A program made the position numbers and the translations under genes. Below the pieces are notes generated by a model. It saw only the letters and a program-made list of their open reading frames with translations, was not told where the DNA came from and ran no database searches. A stretch of 28,124 bases of DNA from CALELF01 sp045617925 (lineage in GTDB: Bacteria > Synergistota > Synergistia > Synergistales > Synergistaceae): NCBI GenBank assembly GCA_045617925.1, contig JAZLJR010000004.1:1-28124 (forward strand). Direction: 5' to 3'. Every line of letters starts with the position of its first letter. The first letter of the stretch is position 1. Positions 1-8,025 of this stretch are shown in pieces.

Positions 1-1488
1 GGTTTTGAAAAATTAAACGCTTATCGTGAGGAAGAGGGGCTTACCCTTTTTGCCAACCCAAGAAACGCTGCCGCAGGGAGCTTGCGCACTCTTGACACAA
101 GAGAAACTGCAAAAAGGAATTTAAAAGTTTTCTACTATCAAGTTGTAGAGCCGGAAAAGTGGGGCATAAAGACACAAAAGGAAATGCTTGAGTTTATACA
201 AAATATCGGGCTTCCCTGCCAAGGCTCACACACCCTTGCAAAAAGCGAGGCAGAAATTATTTCTTACCTTGACAACTGGGCAAGCCTTCGCCATTCTCAC
301 GCAATAGACACGGACGGTGTTGTTGTAAAATTAAATGATATTGCACTCCGTTCTTCCCTAGGTGCTACGAGTCACGCACCACGTTGGGCTATCGCCTTTA
401 AGTTTCCACCGGAAGAAAAATTAACTCAAATACAAAATATTGAAGTAACGGTCGGACGCACTGGCGTACTAACACCTACTGCTGTATTTGATCCTGTCCG
501 CCTTGCAGGAACAACTGTTCGCCGTGCGTCGCTTCACAATCAAGATGAGATAAACAGGCTAGACGTCGGCGTTGGTGACTTTGTTTGGGTTAGAAAAGCT
601 GGCGAAATTATTCCTGAGGTTGTTCGTGTAGAAAAAGAAAAAAGACCGCCCGAAGTGTCTCGCTTTATCATTCCAAATGTTTGTCCTGTTTGTGGTGCTG
701 GGACTGCAAAAAATAGCGGTGAAGTCGCAATTCGTTGTCAAAATAGCTCCTGCCCAGCACAATTGAAGCAAAAGCTTGCATATTTTGCTTCACGTGACGC
801 TATGAATATCACAGGGTTTGGCACAAAACTTGTGGCACAATTGATAGACAAAGGTGTATTCAAAAACGCCGCAGATATCTATAAAACTGATATAAAAATC
901 TATTCCCTCATGGACAAGATGGGAGAGAAATCTGCTTCAAACCTTGCCGAGGCAATTGAGGAATCAAAAAAACGCCCTTTGTCAGCCTTGATAAATGCAC
1001 TCGGAATTTCAAACATAGGGCAGAAAACAGCAGAAGACCTTGCAAATCATTTTGGCACACTGGACAAGTTAGCGCACACTGCACTAAACGACACAGACAA
1101 ATTATCGTCCATTGACGGTATAGGCGAAATTTTGGCGACCTCAATAAAGACATGGTTTAGCCAAGAACAAAACAAAAATTTGATTGAAGAATTAAGGCGC
1201 GAGGGCTTGAATTTTGGCACAGAAGAAGATGCAAATAAGCCCGTGACACAAACTGCAATTACTGGCAAAAAATTTGTCTTAACAGGAGAATTGGAAGGCT
1301 TTACGCGAAAATACGCAGAAGAAATAATAAAACGAATGGGCGGGGTTACCTCAACTTCTGTTAGTTCAAAGACAGATTTTGTTTTGGCAGGCTCCGCACC
1401 AGGAAGCAAACTAGCAAAAGCACAGGCTCTTGGAGTAAAGGTTATAAACGAAGAAGATTTTAAGCAAATGATAAAAGACTTTTTGTAA
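1..1488 (+). CDS. ligA: NAD-dependent DNA ligase LigA, 3' part (5' end outside window)
   Basis: LigA seals nicks in duplex DNA using NAD+ during replication and repair. The reading frame is open from base 1, so the gene enters from the left; the N-terminal Ia domain and the adenylated lysine (KxDG) are not in the window. Visible in order: the FANPRNAAAG adenylation-domain block, the DGVVVK motif and the later lysine motif in AIAFKFPP, the OB-fold start VGRTGVLTP, a four-cysteine zinc finger (CPVCG ... CQNSSCPAQ), helix-hairpin-helix repeats (ISNIGQKTAEDL, IDGIGEI) and a C-terminal BRCT domain that opens with GKKFVLTGEL. The C-terminal part looks complete and intact. A strong hairpin terminator follows directly. 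The methionine codon at 82 is internal and not a start. Identification is very secure. Confidence 0.98.
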   Translation, partial: GFEKLNAYREEEGLTLFANPRNAAAGSLRTLDTRETAKRNLKVFYYQVVEPEKWGIKTQKEMLEFIQNIGLPCQGSHTLAKSEAEIISYLDNWASLRHSHAIDTDGVVVKLNDIALRSSLGATSHAPRWAIAFKFPPEEKLTQIQNIEVTVGRTGVLTPTAVFDPVRLAGTTVRRASLHNQDEINRLDVGVGDFVWVRKAGEIIPEVVRVEKEKRPPEVSRFIIPNVCPVCGAGTAKNSGEVAIRCQNSSCPAQLKQKLAYFASRDAMNITGFGTKLVAQLIDKGVFKNAADIYKTDIKIYSLMDKMGEKSASNLAEAIEESKKRPLSALINALGISNIGQKTAEDLANHFGTLDKLAHTALNDTDKLSSIDGIGEILATSIKTWFSQEQNKNLIEELRREGLNFGTEEDANKPVTQTAITGKKFVLTGELEGFTRKYAEEIIKRMGGVTSTSVSSKTDFVLAGSAPGSKLAKAQALGVKVINEEDFKQMIKDFL

Positions 1489-1496
1489 GACAAACT

Positions 1497-1539
1497 AAAA
1501 AGAGAGTAAGAACTAAATTGTTCTTACTCTCTTTTTTTT
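1497..1539. terminator. Bidirectional intrinsic terminator between ligA and the converging gene
   Basis: A perfect 13-bp stem (AGAGAGTAAGAAC at 1501-1513 with its complement at 1520-1532) encloses a 6-nt loop, TAAATT. Eight T residues follow on the + strand, and the - strand reads out into five T residues. It lies between the ligA stop and the stop of the - strand gene at 1538, so it can end both transcripts. Confidence 0.93.
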
Positions 1540-2578
1540 AATTTTTCCAAGACATTACTTCTACTGTATCCATGCGGATATTTTTATAGGCCGCAATGCT
1601 AAGGGGAAGCCCTTTAGACAGGCGTGCAAAATCAAGTTGCATCTTTTTATACACGGCACGTTTTTCTGCTATCGGCTCGTGCATCAAAATCTCCGTAAAG
1701 ATAGGGAAGATTTCATTGTAAACAGAGGGAATTGGAACAAATGCTGGACCGTCCTGTGTCAAGGTGACCGTGTAAAGAAAGGTGTAAGCTTCCCTGCCAA
1801 TATACTGCCTTGCAGAATCTTGGTAAATGGGAGTAGTCGGGGAAAAATACAGCGACATTTTCTCTGGCACATCCAATTTTAATGGCAAGGCGTGCCACCT
1901 AGAAGGCACAATAGGCGTCTTGCAGATATAAATTTTTGAACTTTCTGTGGACATGCCAATCCAAAGCGTAACACCGATACCATCTTTGTTTGTGAAATTC
2001 AACCGCCAAAGTAAATCTTTTTTACTGTCCATGTCTGCATTAAGCAATTTTATTTCCTCTGACACCAAATTTAAATCGTCTGTATCCTCAATATGACACA
2101 CACCACCAGGAGTTTTTATCCATGTTGTGCCAAGACAATCTTGCTTTTTATCAAAGACAACACTGATAGGAAATCCTGGCGCTTCAAGCGACTTAACACC
2201 AACACTATCCGCAGCACGCTCTGGAATGTATGCAAAGCGTATAACTATGAGCCCCAAAATGAACACAATTGGCAAAAGAAGATGAGCTAAAGGAACCACA
2301 ATAAACTTTCTTAATCTTTGCGTTCTTTTTGCAAGGGCTCTTTTTTCCCGCCATGTTCTAGTAAGACTATGCTTACTACGAGCTTTCTTCGATACTCTCT
2401 TTAGTGGTTGTTTTTGGGATAATTTCTTGAACTTTCTGCCTATCCCCGTTATCTTTAACTTACCAACAGGCTCTATCATTTCATTAGACAGCGACTCGTT
2501 TTCCTCAATATTATGTCTAGCGCTTAGTTTTTCGATATATCGTTTTATGGTGTCTTTGGTAAATTTCATCTTCGCCAT
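1538..2578 (-). CDS. Unrecognised protein with one transmembrane helix and a basic N-terminal arm
   Basis: I do not recognise the family. The protein (346 aa) starts with about 90 residues rich in Lys and Arg, followed by one hydrophobic helix (IVVPLAHLLLPIVFILGLIV, about residues 93-113) and a C-terminal domain of about 230 residues with no motif I can name. By the positive-inside rule the basic arm should be cytoplasmic and the C-terminal domain outside. I chose the ATG at 2578 because AAAGG lies 9 nt upstream; the ATG at 2584 is only 3 nt from that site. It is the last gene of a - strand run behind the MscS-like channel and rsmG, 20 bp after rsmG, and it ends on the shared terminator. The C-terminal domain has two cysteines flanking TTWIKTPGGV, which could form a disulfide if exported; that is inference. 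Confidence 0.8.
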   Translation of the reverse strand: MAKMKFTKDTIKRYIEKLSARHNIEENESLSNEMIEPVGKLKITGIGRKFKKLSQKQPLKRVSKKARSKHSLTRTWREKRALAKRTQRLRKFIVVPLAHLLLPIVFILGLIVIRFAYIPERAADSVGVKSLEAPGFPISVVFDKKQDCLGTTWIKTPGGVCHIEDTDDLNLVSEEIKLLNADMDSKKDLLWRLNFTNKDGIGVTLWIGMSTESSKIYICKTPIVPSRWHALPLKLDVPEKMSLYFSPTTPIYQDSARQYIGREAYTFLYTVTLTQDGPAFVPIPSVYNEIFPIFTEILMHEPIAEKRAVYKKMQLDFARLSKGLPLSIAAYKNIRMDTVEVMSWKN

Positions 2579-2598
2579 TTGCATTAACCTTTCTTCAT

Positions 2599-3285
2599 TT
2601 ACTTATACCATGGAAATTTTTCTGCCATTCCAATGCGCCTGGGGTAAGCGTTTGAAATGTTATGTGCCTTATGCCAAATGCAAAAATATCTTTTCTTTTC
2701 ATCATAGGAATATGGAAGGAGCTGAGGAGAGGCAAGCCCAAGTGTTGCCCATTTATTTCCAACTTCTTCAAGTTCCTCTGCTACACGTGGCCCTTTAAAG
2801 GCAATTAGCTGTCCCTCACGACGGACAAAGGGAGCCAGATACTCTGCCAAAGTTCCAGCAGCTGTAACCGCTCTTGCTGTCGCAATAGAAAACTTTTCTT
2901 TTTTCAACTTCGCATAATCCTCAGACCTTTGACAAACACAGGTAACATTTTTTAATCCGAGCAAATAACAAATTTTTTCCACTGCAGAAACCTTTTTAGC
3001 AATGCTGTCCAAAAGTGTTACTGACACATCTGGCCGCGTAATTGCAATGACAACTCCAGGCAGTCCACCTCCGGTGCCAACATCAATGAGACGGCATTTC
3101 TGAGGCACGAGAGGCACAATATAGCAGGAATCAACAATGTGGTCTTGCCACAGTGTATCAAAATCTTTGGCGCCAGTAAGACGTGCGACCTCATTTGCCT
3201 CTATCAAAAGATTTGTGTAGCGAATGAGCGCTTCTTTATTCTCCTCAATTATTTTGGAAATTTCTTCGTTATTAATGGATCTCAT
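2599..3285 (-). CDS. rsmG: 16S rRNA (guanine-527-N7)-methyltransferase RsmG (GidB)
   Basis: RsmG methylates N7 of G527 in 16S rRNA with S-adenosylmethionine; its loss is known to give low-level streptomycin resistance in other bacteria. The Rossmann SAM-binding loop is clear (IDVGTGGGLPGV). It is preceded by the family's substrate-side block LTGAKDFDTLWQDHIVDS and followed by the acidic strand end VTLLDSIAKKV and by SIATARAV, all typical of GidB. Length is 228 aa, normal for the family. The ATG at 3285 has a weak GGGA site about 10 nt upstream. The gene follows the MscS-like gene after 19 bp and precedes the membrane protein gene by 20 bp, so the three probably share a transcript. It is not next to mnmG (gidA), its partner in many bacteria. 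Confidence 0.96.
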   Translation of the reverse strand: MRSINNEEISKIIEENKEALIRYTNLLIEANEVARLTGAKDFDTLWQDHIVDSCYIVPLVPQKCRLIDVGTGGGLPGVVIAITRPDVSVTLLDSIAKKVSAVEKICYLLGLKNVTCVCQRSEDYAKLKKEKFSIATARAVTAAGTLAEYLAPFVRREGQLIAFKGPRVAEELEEVGNKWATLGLASPQLLPYSYDEKKRYFCIWHKAHNISNAYPRRIGMAEKFPWYK

Positions 3286-3304
3286 CTGTTACGTCCCAGG
3301 TTTA

Positions 3305-5449
3305 TTAGTCCACTTTTGGTTCATAAATGCCTTCTTCTATTAATGCTTCATAGACGGCTTTTCGAATAATTGACTTAAACCTTCCTGCCGTTATAAGTCT
3401 CACGTCATAGGTGTATGAAACAATTATTGATGGTCTCAACTTAGCGACTCCAGAGATTTCCCCACTCCAAACAGCAAAGAAATAATTTGGCAAAAGCTCA
3501 TTTATGGAGTCTTTTTTTCTGTAAATAGCAGCAATTGCACGATTCAAATCATGCACATCTTCTATAACAACTTCAAAACCGTCTCCGACAAGACCGTCTG
3601 CACGAGTAACATTTCTTACTGTATCTTTTAACATGAGCGAATTTGGAACAACCATATGCTGATTAAAACAGTCGTAGGCAATGATTGTGTTTTGTGCCGT
3701 TATATTTTCAACTCGCCCAAGGGTGTTGTCTACAATAACCCAATCTCCGACCCTGATTTTGTTGCCATAGATTAATATTAATCCAGAAAAAAGATTCGCA
3801 AATATTGTTTGCGCCCCAAAACCAATTGCAACTGCACCAACGCCCCCCATGTAGGCAAATGCCGTGAGAGGAATATTAAGCTCGGTCAAAATACAAAGAA
3901 AAGCAATTACATAGACAACTATGGCAAGTGTAACTTCTATAACTAATCTCTTTCCAGCTAAATAACCATCTTTACCTTTATGACGTTTCCCAAGATAAAG
4001 CCTTCTAGTAGCTCGCTTTAACAAAAATACAATAATATAGGCATATAAGGCAATGAGTAGTGTTCTGCCTATCTTGCCAAATGTAATAGACCTATGTGCT
4101 ATATTAAAAAGTTCATAGTGCATAAAATCCTCAAAATGCTTTTTCCGTAATGAACTCTTTACTGCCTTATCACCGGCCTTGTTCTGCAAAGCTTGAATCG
4201 TAATGTCTAACATTGAAAATTCATCTTGCAGGCGGTTATGTAATTTCACGTAGGTTAGATAGCGTTGCTTTAATTCTGCAGAAATTTTCTTTAATTTTAA
4301 TGCTAACTGACTATAACGTGGATCAGATTGGAACTTCCTTTCTATTGGGTCATCATCTATCCTTGTAATAACTGAATAGAAATCTACCAGTCTGTTCAAT
4401 AAAATTGCATCTGCGTGTTTGTTAAAATAGTCAATGAATTCTCTTACCTCTTCTGTTGTAGAAATAGGTCTTTCACCGCTATTAACATCTATCAATGTAT
4501 ACCAGAGTGGTAAAATTAAATTCCACTCCTTATACGCACTAAGCACATATTTTTGCTCAGTTTGAGCAGTATTTTGCAGTAATTGTAAAAGTTCTCTGGG
4601 CAAAAGAGCAAGTTCCTCTTGAGTAAAGCCCAAAATAGTATCATCTCTTAAAGAATTGTAAATATCACTATAATAGGACACAACCTTATTAAGTCGTTGA
4701 TCCAAATATGATGTGTCTAACGTTTCAAAATTTTCTCCTTTTAGCATTTCTTTTGCTAAAGATTCAATTTTTACCAGTGTTTTTTCATATCCCTTTATGA
4801 TTCTGTCCAAGGTGCTTAGATGCAGTTCTGCACCATGTGTTTCAAGCAGAAAATTTTCAAGCTCTAGCCTTGCCCTGTAAAAATCAAACGCTTTTTTATT
4901 ATATTGAGTATGGTCGTAGTTAGCTTCCTCACCAGTAACATTGTAGGCGTTTTCAAGCCTCAAAAGCTCTTTTCCATAGGTATCGTTTATTTTTTGTACA
5001 TTTGTCTTTTCCTCTATTGCATCCTTTAACAATTCAGAAAAATCAGCATTGCTTTCTAAGAAATCAAAGAATAACTTTAACTTATCTTCTTTTGATGCTT
5101 TCTGAACATATTCTTCTATATCAAAAGTGGATGCCACACGGATGGTATTATTTTTTACTTCTTCTTTTATTTGAATATAATTGCTTGTTACAATGTCAAT
5201 TGTAGTTATTAGCCCATAAATATCGGATTTTTTTACACCATAAAGTGCTGCATAATTATCTTCTTGACCTACAATTTTTGCTTTTTGTGCAAGCAACTCT
5301 GCAACACGATTTCCAGAATCATGCCATGTTACCCTAACCTTATTTTCAAAATCCTCAAGAGATTCAATTGCGTAAGCAAAGGAAGATGCGTGTAACAGCA
5401 AGGTAAAAATAAAAAGAGTGAGCAATAAAGATTTGTGTATTTTTTTCAT
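3305..5449 (-). CDS. MscS-family mechanosensitive channel with large extracytoplasmic N-terminal domain
   Basis: The protein probably forms a membrane channel that opens under hypo-osmotic tension and releases solutes. A signal peptide (residues 1-27, ending SSFAYA) is followed by a helical, coiled-coil-rich region of about 435 residues. The membrane part comes next: helices near 463-480 and 503-523, then the MscS pore helix near 528-565 with the Gly/Ala pattern YMGGVGAVAIGFGAQ. The cytoplasmic beta domain (IRVGDWVIVDNTLGRVENI, about 564-582) and the vestibule domain follow. At 714 aa it is much longer than E. coli MscS (286 aa) and resembles MscK- or YbdG-like large forms in plan only. The ATG at 5449 has GGTGG 6 nt upstream, and a promoter lies at 5492-5520. 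It heads a run with rsmG and the gene ending at 1538. Confidence 0.93.
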   Translation of the reverse strand: MKKIHKSLLLTLFIFTLLLHASSFAYAIESLEDFENKVRVTWHDSGNRVAELLAQKAKIVGQEDNYAALYGVKKSDIYGLITTIDIVTSNYIQIKEEVKNNTIRVASTFDIEEYVQKASKEDKLKLFFDFLESNADFSELLKDAIEEKTNVQKINDTYGKELLRLENAYNVTGEEANYDHTQYNKKAFDFYRARLELENFLLETHGAELHLSTLDRIIKGYEKTLVKIESLAKEMLKGENFETLDTSYLDQRLNKVVSYYSDIYNSLRDDTILGFTQEELALLPRELLQLLQNTAQTEQKYVLSAYKEWNLILPLWYTLIDVNSGERPISTTEEVREFIDYFNKHADAILLNRLVDFYSVITRIDDDPIERKFQSDPRYSQLALKLKKISAELKQRYLTYVKLHNRLQDEFSMLDITIQALQNKAGDKAVKSSLRKKHFEDFMHYELFNIAHRSITFGKIGRTLLIALYAYIIVFLLKRATRRLYLGKRHKGKDGYLAGKRLVIEVTLAIVVYVIAFLCILTELNIPLTAFAYMGGVGAVAIGFGAQTIFANLFSGLILIYGNKIRVGDWVIVDNTLGRVENITAQNTIIAYDCFNQHMVVPNSLMLKDTVRNVTRADGLVGDGFEVVIEDVHDLNRAIAAIYRKKDSINELLPNYFFAVWSGEISGVAKLRPSIIVSYTYDVRLITAGRFKSIIRKAVYEALIEEGIYEPKVD

Positions 5450-5491
5450 TTCGCACCACCAAAAATGTTATTTTTGTAATAAATTAGCGTC

Positions 5492-5520
5492 ATTTTATAA
5501 CAAAAGTCTACCAACTTCAA
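5492..5520 (-). promoter_or_regulatory. Sigma-70-type promoter for the MscS-like gene
   Basis: Read on the - strand, TTGAAG (5520-5515) and TAAAAT (5497-5492) are separated by exactly 17 nt, about 45 nt upstream of the start codon. Spacing and position are ideal. This rests on sequence match only. Confidence 0.55.
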
Positions 5521-5548
5521 GAATTTTGAGAAAAACTACAAAAAAATG

Positions 5549-5557
5549 TGGTAGAAT
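5549..5557 (+). promoter_or_regulatory. Extended -10 promoter for the C45-like gene
   Basis: TGGTAGAAT matches an extended -10 element (TGn followed by TAGAAT). A possible -35, TTGAGA at 5526-5531, has a long 20-nt spacer, so the extended -10 would have to compensate. The leader from here to the ATG at 5621 is about 55 nt. It contains an imperfect inverted repeat (5581-5604) and a strong SD, AGGGAGGG, at 5608-5615. Confidence 0.42.
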
Positions 5558-5620
5558 AATCCTCGTTTGGAAAGAATATAAATAACAAATATCTTTTGTT
5601 TATTATCAGGGAGGGAAAAA

Positions 5621-6724
5621 ATGCTAGCAGAATCCAAGACTACTCACGGGGTAAAATATAAAATTGGAAAATTTCCAATAGTTATTTTAGATGGCTCTTG
5701 GAAAGAAATGGGGCGTGCATTTGGCACGCTCATGAAGCAAGAGCTTGCCTTGATGATAGATTTCGTTGCTGACATGGCAAGTGACGCAGAAGAAATTAAG
5801 TGTCGTACCATGATGGCAACCTTTCCTCATAGAATTCGCAAATATCTTGAGGGGCTTGCCGAGGGTGCTGGTTTAACCGCATCTCAAGTTGATAGAATTG
5901 CAGTCTCTAGGAAGAGCATACTCTGTGGGCTTTCTGCCCCAATTTCCTCGAGCGTGGTCACTTGGAACGATTACACTTCCGGCAAGCTTATTCTCGGTTC
6001 AAACTTTGACTATGACAACGACGTTTCAAGCATAACCCCATGTCTTTGTCTCACAGTTTTTCGCCCGAATGATTCGGCTCTCTCCTTTGCATCATTTGGC
6101 TATGCGGGCACACCATATATAACAAACGCATTTAATGAAAGAGGAATCCATCTCACCATTGCTAACGCAATGCCAAGTGGTGGAAATCTCTTTATAGAAA
6201 ATAGATTTTTTACTCCTACGACTCTCATGAATGCCATGATGGAATGTGAAAACCTAGATGATTTTAGAACATATCTTTGGTCTACAAAAGCTAGCTTCTC
6301 GTATCTAGCCACCATTGCAGATGCCTTGTCGGCTAGAATTTTTGAGTGGTCAAGTTTTGACGTCAAGCAACGCACAACAACAACACGCCCAGGACTTTCC
6401 GTCATCACAAACCATTTTACAGAAAAATCTTGGGGTATGCCACGTCCAGATGACCTGTCTTACTGGCTTACAAGGACAAGAAGAAAGAATTTGCTAAACC
6501 TTGCTGCGCACTTCAAGGGTGCAATAGACGAAGAGGTCATGAAGGACATTTTATCCACGCCTGTTGAACAACTTGGCTCAATGTCTGGTGCCACGAAATA
6601 TCAGACTATTGTTGTACCTAGTGAGATGAAACTTTTGTTCAATATTCCAAATTATCAGAAATGGACAGAAATCAATTTTGCACAGCTATTTCAAATAGAT
6701 ACAAAAACTAAAAAAGAGGCTTAA
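5621..6724 (+). CDS. C45 peptidase / acyltransferase-like Ntn-hydrolase homologue
   Basis: The protein resembles the family of penicillin acyltransferases and choloylglycine-type amide hydrolases (peptidase C45 and relatives). An N-terminal block, DGSWKEMGRAFGTLMKQE (about 24-41), matches the usual GsP.E.G...G start. After a helical region comes SSVVTWNDYTSGKLILGSNFDYD (about 110-132), matching the catalytic-core pattern of a nucleophile, a small-residue turn, then GRN(F/L)D. NERGIHLTIANAMPSG follows (about 172-187). Length, 367 aa, fits. By my alignment the nucleophile position, normally Cys, is Ser109 within ISSS; the nearest Cys is at 102. There is no signal peptide, so it should be cytoplasmic. 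It is a single-gene transcript with its own promoter and a terminator that overlaps its stop codon. The substrate cannot be predicted. Confidence 0.75.
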   Translation: MLAESKTTHGVKYKIGKFPIVILDGSWKEMGRAFGTLMKQELALMIDFVADMASDAEEIKCRTMMATFPHRIRKYLEGLAEGAGLTASQVDRIAVSRKSILCGLSAPISSSVVTWNDYTSGKLILGSNFDYDNDVSSITPCLCLTVFRPNDSALSFASFGYAGTPYITNAFNERGIHLTIANAMPSGGNLFIENRFFTPTTLMNAMMECENLDDFRTYLWSTKASFSYLATIADALSARIFEWSSFDVKQRTTTTRPGLSVITNHFTEKSWGMPRPDDLSYWLTRTRRKNLLNLAAHFKGAIDEEVMKDILSTPVEQLGSMSGATKYQTIVVPSEMKLLFNIPNYQKWTEINFAQLFQIDTKTKKEA

Positions 6725-6736
6725 TGCCTCTTTTTT
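6711..6736 (+). terminator. Intrinsic terminator of the C45-like gene
   Basis: A 10-bp stem (AAAAAGAGGC at 6711-6720, complement from 6726) closes on the 5-nt loop TTAAT and ends in six T residues. The TAA stop codon at 6722-6724 lies inside the loop, so the terminator is formed by the end of the coding sequence itself. Confidence 0.88.
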
Positions 6737-6751
6737 GCGATATATATCAGA

Positions 6752-8008
6752 ATGAATTTATCTGGCAAAAAAATAAAACTTGAGGTGCTTGGCTGCAGGA
6801 CAAACTCCTATGAAGGAGACGCAATTTTGTCAGCGCTTCTTGAGGCTGGTGCCACAGAATGTGAAAACTGGGATATTTACATTTTAATATCCTGCACTAT
6901 AACAGCCGTTGCAGACAGGAAATGCAAAAAACTCCTTCGTCGTGCAAGACGAGAAAATCAAAATGGTGTCATTTGCTGCCTTGGCTGTTTTGCACAAACC
7001 TTGACACAAAAAGAAGCAAATGAACTTGGTATTGATATCCTGCTTGGCAACAGATTAAAGCATCTATTTATGACAACTCTTGAAGAATTTTTGACTGACA
7101 CTGCAAAAAAACTTATCTTCAAAAAGCAGGACAATCTGCAACACAACAGTCTGTGGGACAATCAGTTTTTAACAAAACCTTGTCTTCACACAAGAGCCTT
7201 TGTCAAGGTGCAGGACGGTTGCAATCATTATTGTTCATACTGCACCGTGCCTTTTGTCCGAGGTCTTCCTGTAAGCCGAGATATAACCGACACTGTATCA
7301 GAGGTAAAGAGCCTCGTTTCAAACGGGTGCAAGGAGATTGTATTAACGGGAGTACATCTTGGGCTACATTCAGATTTGCCACTTTTGGTAGAAGAGTTGA
7401 GTAAAATTAAAGGGCTTGCACGACTGCGTTTTGGCTCGATAGAACCCATTTCCGTAACAGAAAAACTCCTGCAAACATTAAAAAGCTCGCCAGTTTTTAT
7501 GCCACATCTTCATATTCCTTTGCAGAGCGGTTGCAACAACACACTCCTTAATATGAAACGTGGTTATACAAAAGAGCAATTTGCAGAAATTATGCAAAGA
7601 GCTCGTGAAGCCTTGGGTAATGATTTACAAATCACAACAGACTTTTTGCTAGGCTTTCCAACAGAAACGGAGTCAGATTTTGAGGAAAGCTTAAGTTTTC
7701 TCATAGAGCAGGAATTTGGGCATGTGCATGTTTTTCCATTTTCTCCACGCTCAGGCACAAAAGCGGCGAAGCTCGCACCTATTTCACCAAAGGTTATTCG
7801 CTCAAGGCTTGATAGAGCAATTGCAATTTCGCAAGAATTAGACACAAAATTTGCAGCAAAATTCCTCCACACTTCGCAAGAAATTTTAGTGGAAGAAACA
7901 AAAAATGGCGCTGTTCTCGGACACACTAGAAACTTTATGCATATCACAGGAATTTGTGATGCCGGAGTCAACGATATAGTCACTCTAAAAGACTGGCAAT
8001 TAATATAA
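6752..8008 (+). CDS. mtaB: tRNA ct6A/t6A37 methylthiotransferase MtaB
   Basis: MtaB is a radical-SAM enzyme that adds a methylthio group to C2 of N6-threonylcarbamoyl-adenosine 37 in tRNAs reading ANN codons. The N-terminal UPF0004 cluster cysteines are C15 (LGCRTN), C48 (SCTIT) and C79 (LGCF). The radical-SAM CxxxCxxC is C157, C161 and C164 (CNHYCSYC). The block HLHIPLQSGCNNTLLNMKR and a C-terminal TRAM-like region also match. CRTNSYEG and VPFVRG favour MtaB over MiaB or RimO. Length, 418 aa, is typical. The ATG at 6752 has no recognisable SD and follows the upstream terminator by only 15 nt, so expression may rely on read-through or on a promoter inside the previous gene. It begins a + strand run with the PAP2, dus and pncB genes. 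Confidence 0.93.
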   Translation: MNLSGKKIKLEVLGCRTNSYEGDAILSALLEAGATECENWDIYILISCTITAVADRKCKKLLRRARRENQNGVICCLGCFAQTLTQKEANELGIDILLGNRLKHLFMTTLEEFLTDTAKKLIFKKQDNLQHNSLWDNQFLTKPCLHTRAFVKVQDGCNHYCSYCTVPFVRGLPVSRDITDTVSEVKSLVSNGCKEIVLTGVHLGLHSDLPLLVEELSKIKGLARLRFGSIEPISVTEKLLQTLKSSPVFMPHLHIPLQSGCNNTLLNMKRGYTKEQFAEIMQRAREALGNDLQITTDFLLGFPTETESDFEESLSFLIEQEFGHVHVFPFSPRSGTKAAKLAPISPKVIRSRLDRAIAISQELDTKFAAKFLHTSQEILVEETKNGAVLGHTRNFMHITGICDAGVNDIVTLKDWQLI

Positions 8009-8025
8009 GACAAGGAGATTAACAC

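Noticed and set aside
1047..1493. - strand open frame of 148 codons inside ligA
   Set aside because: It is antisense to the HhH and BRCT domains of ligA and crosses no independent start signal.
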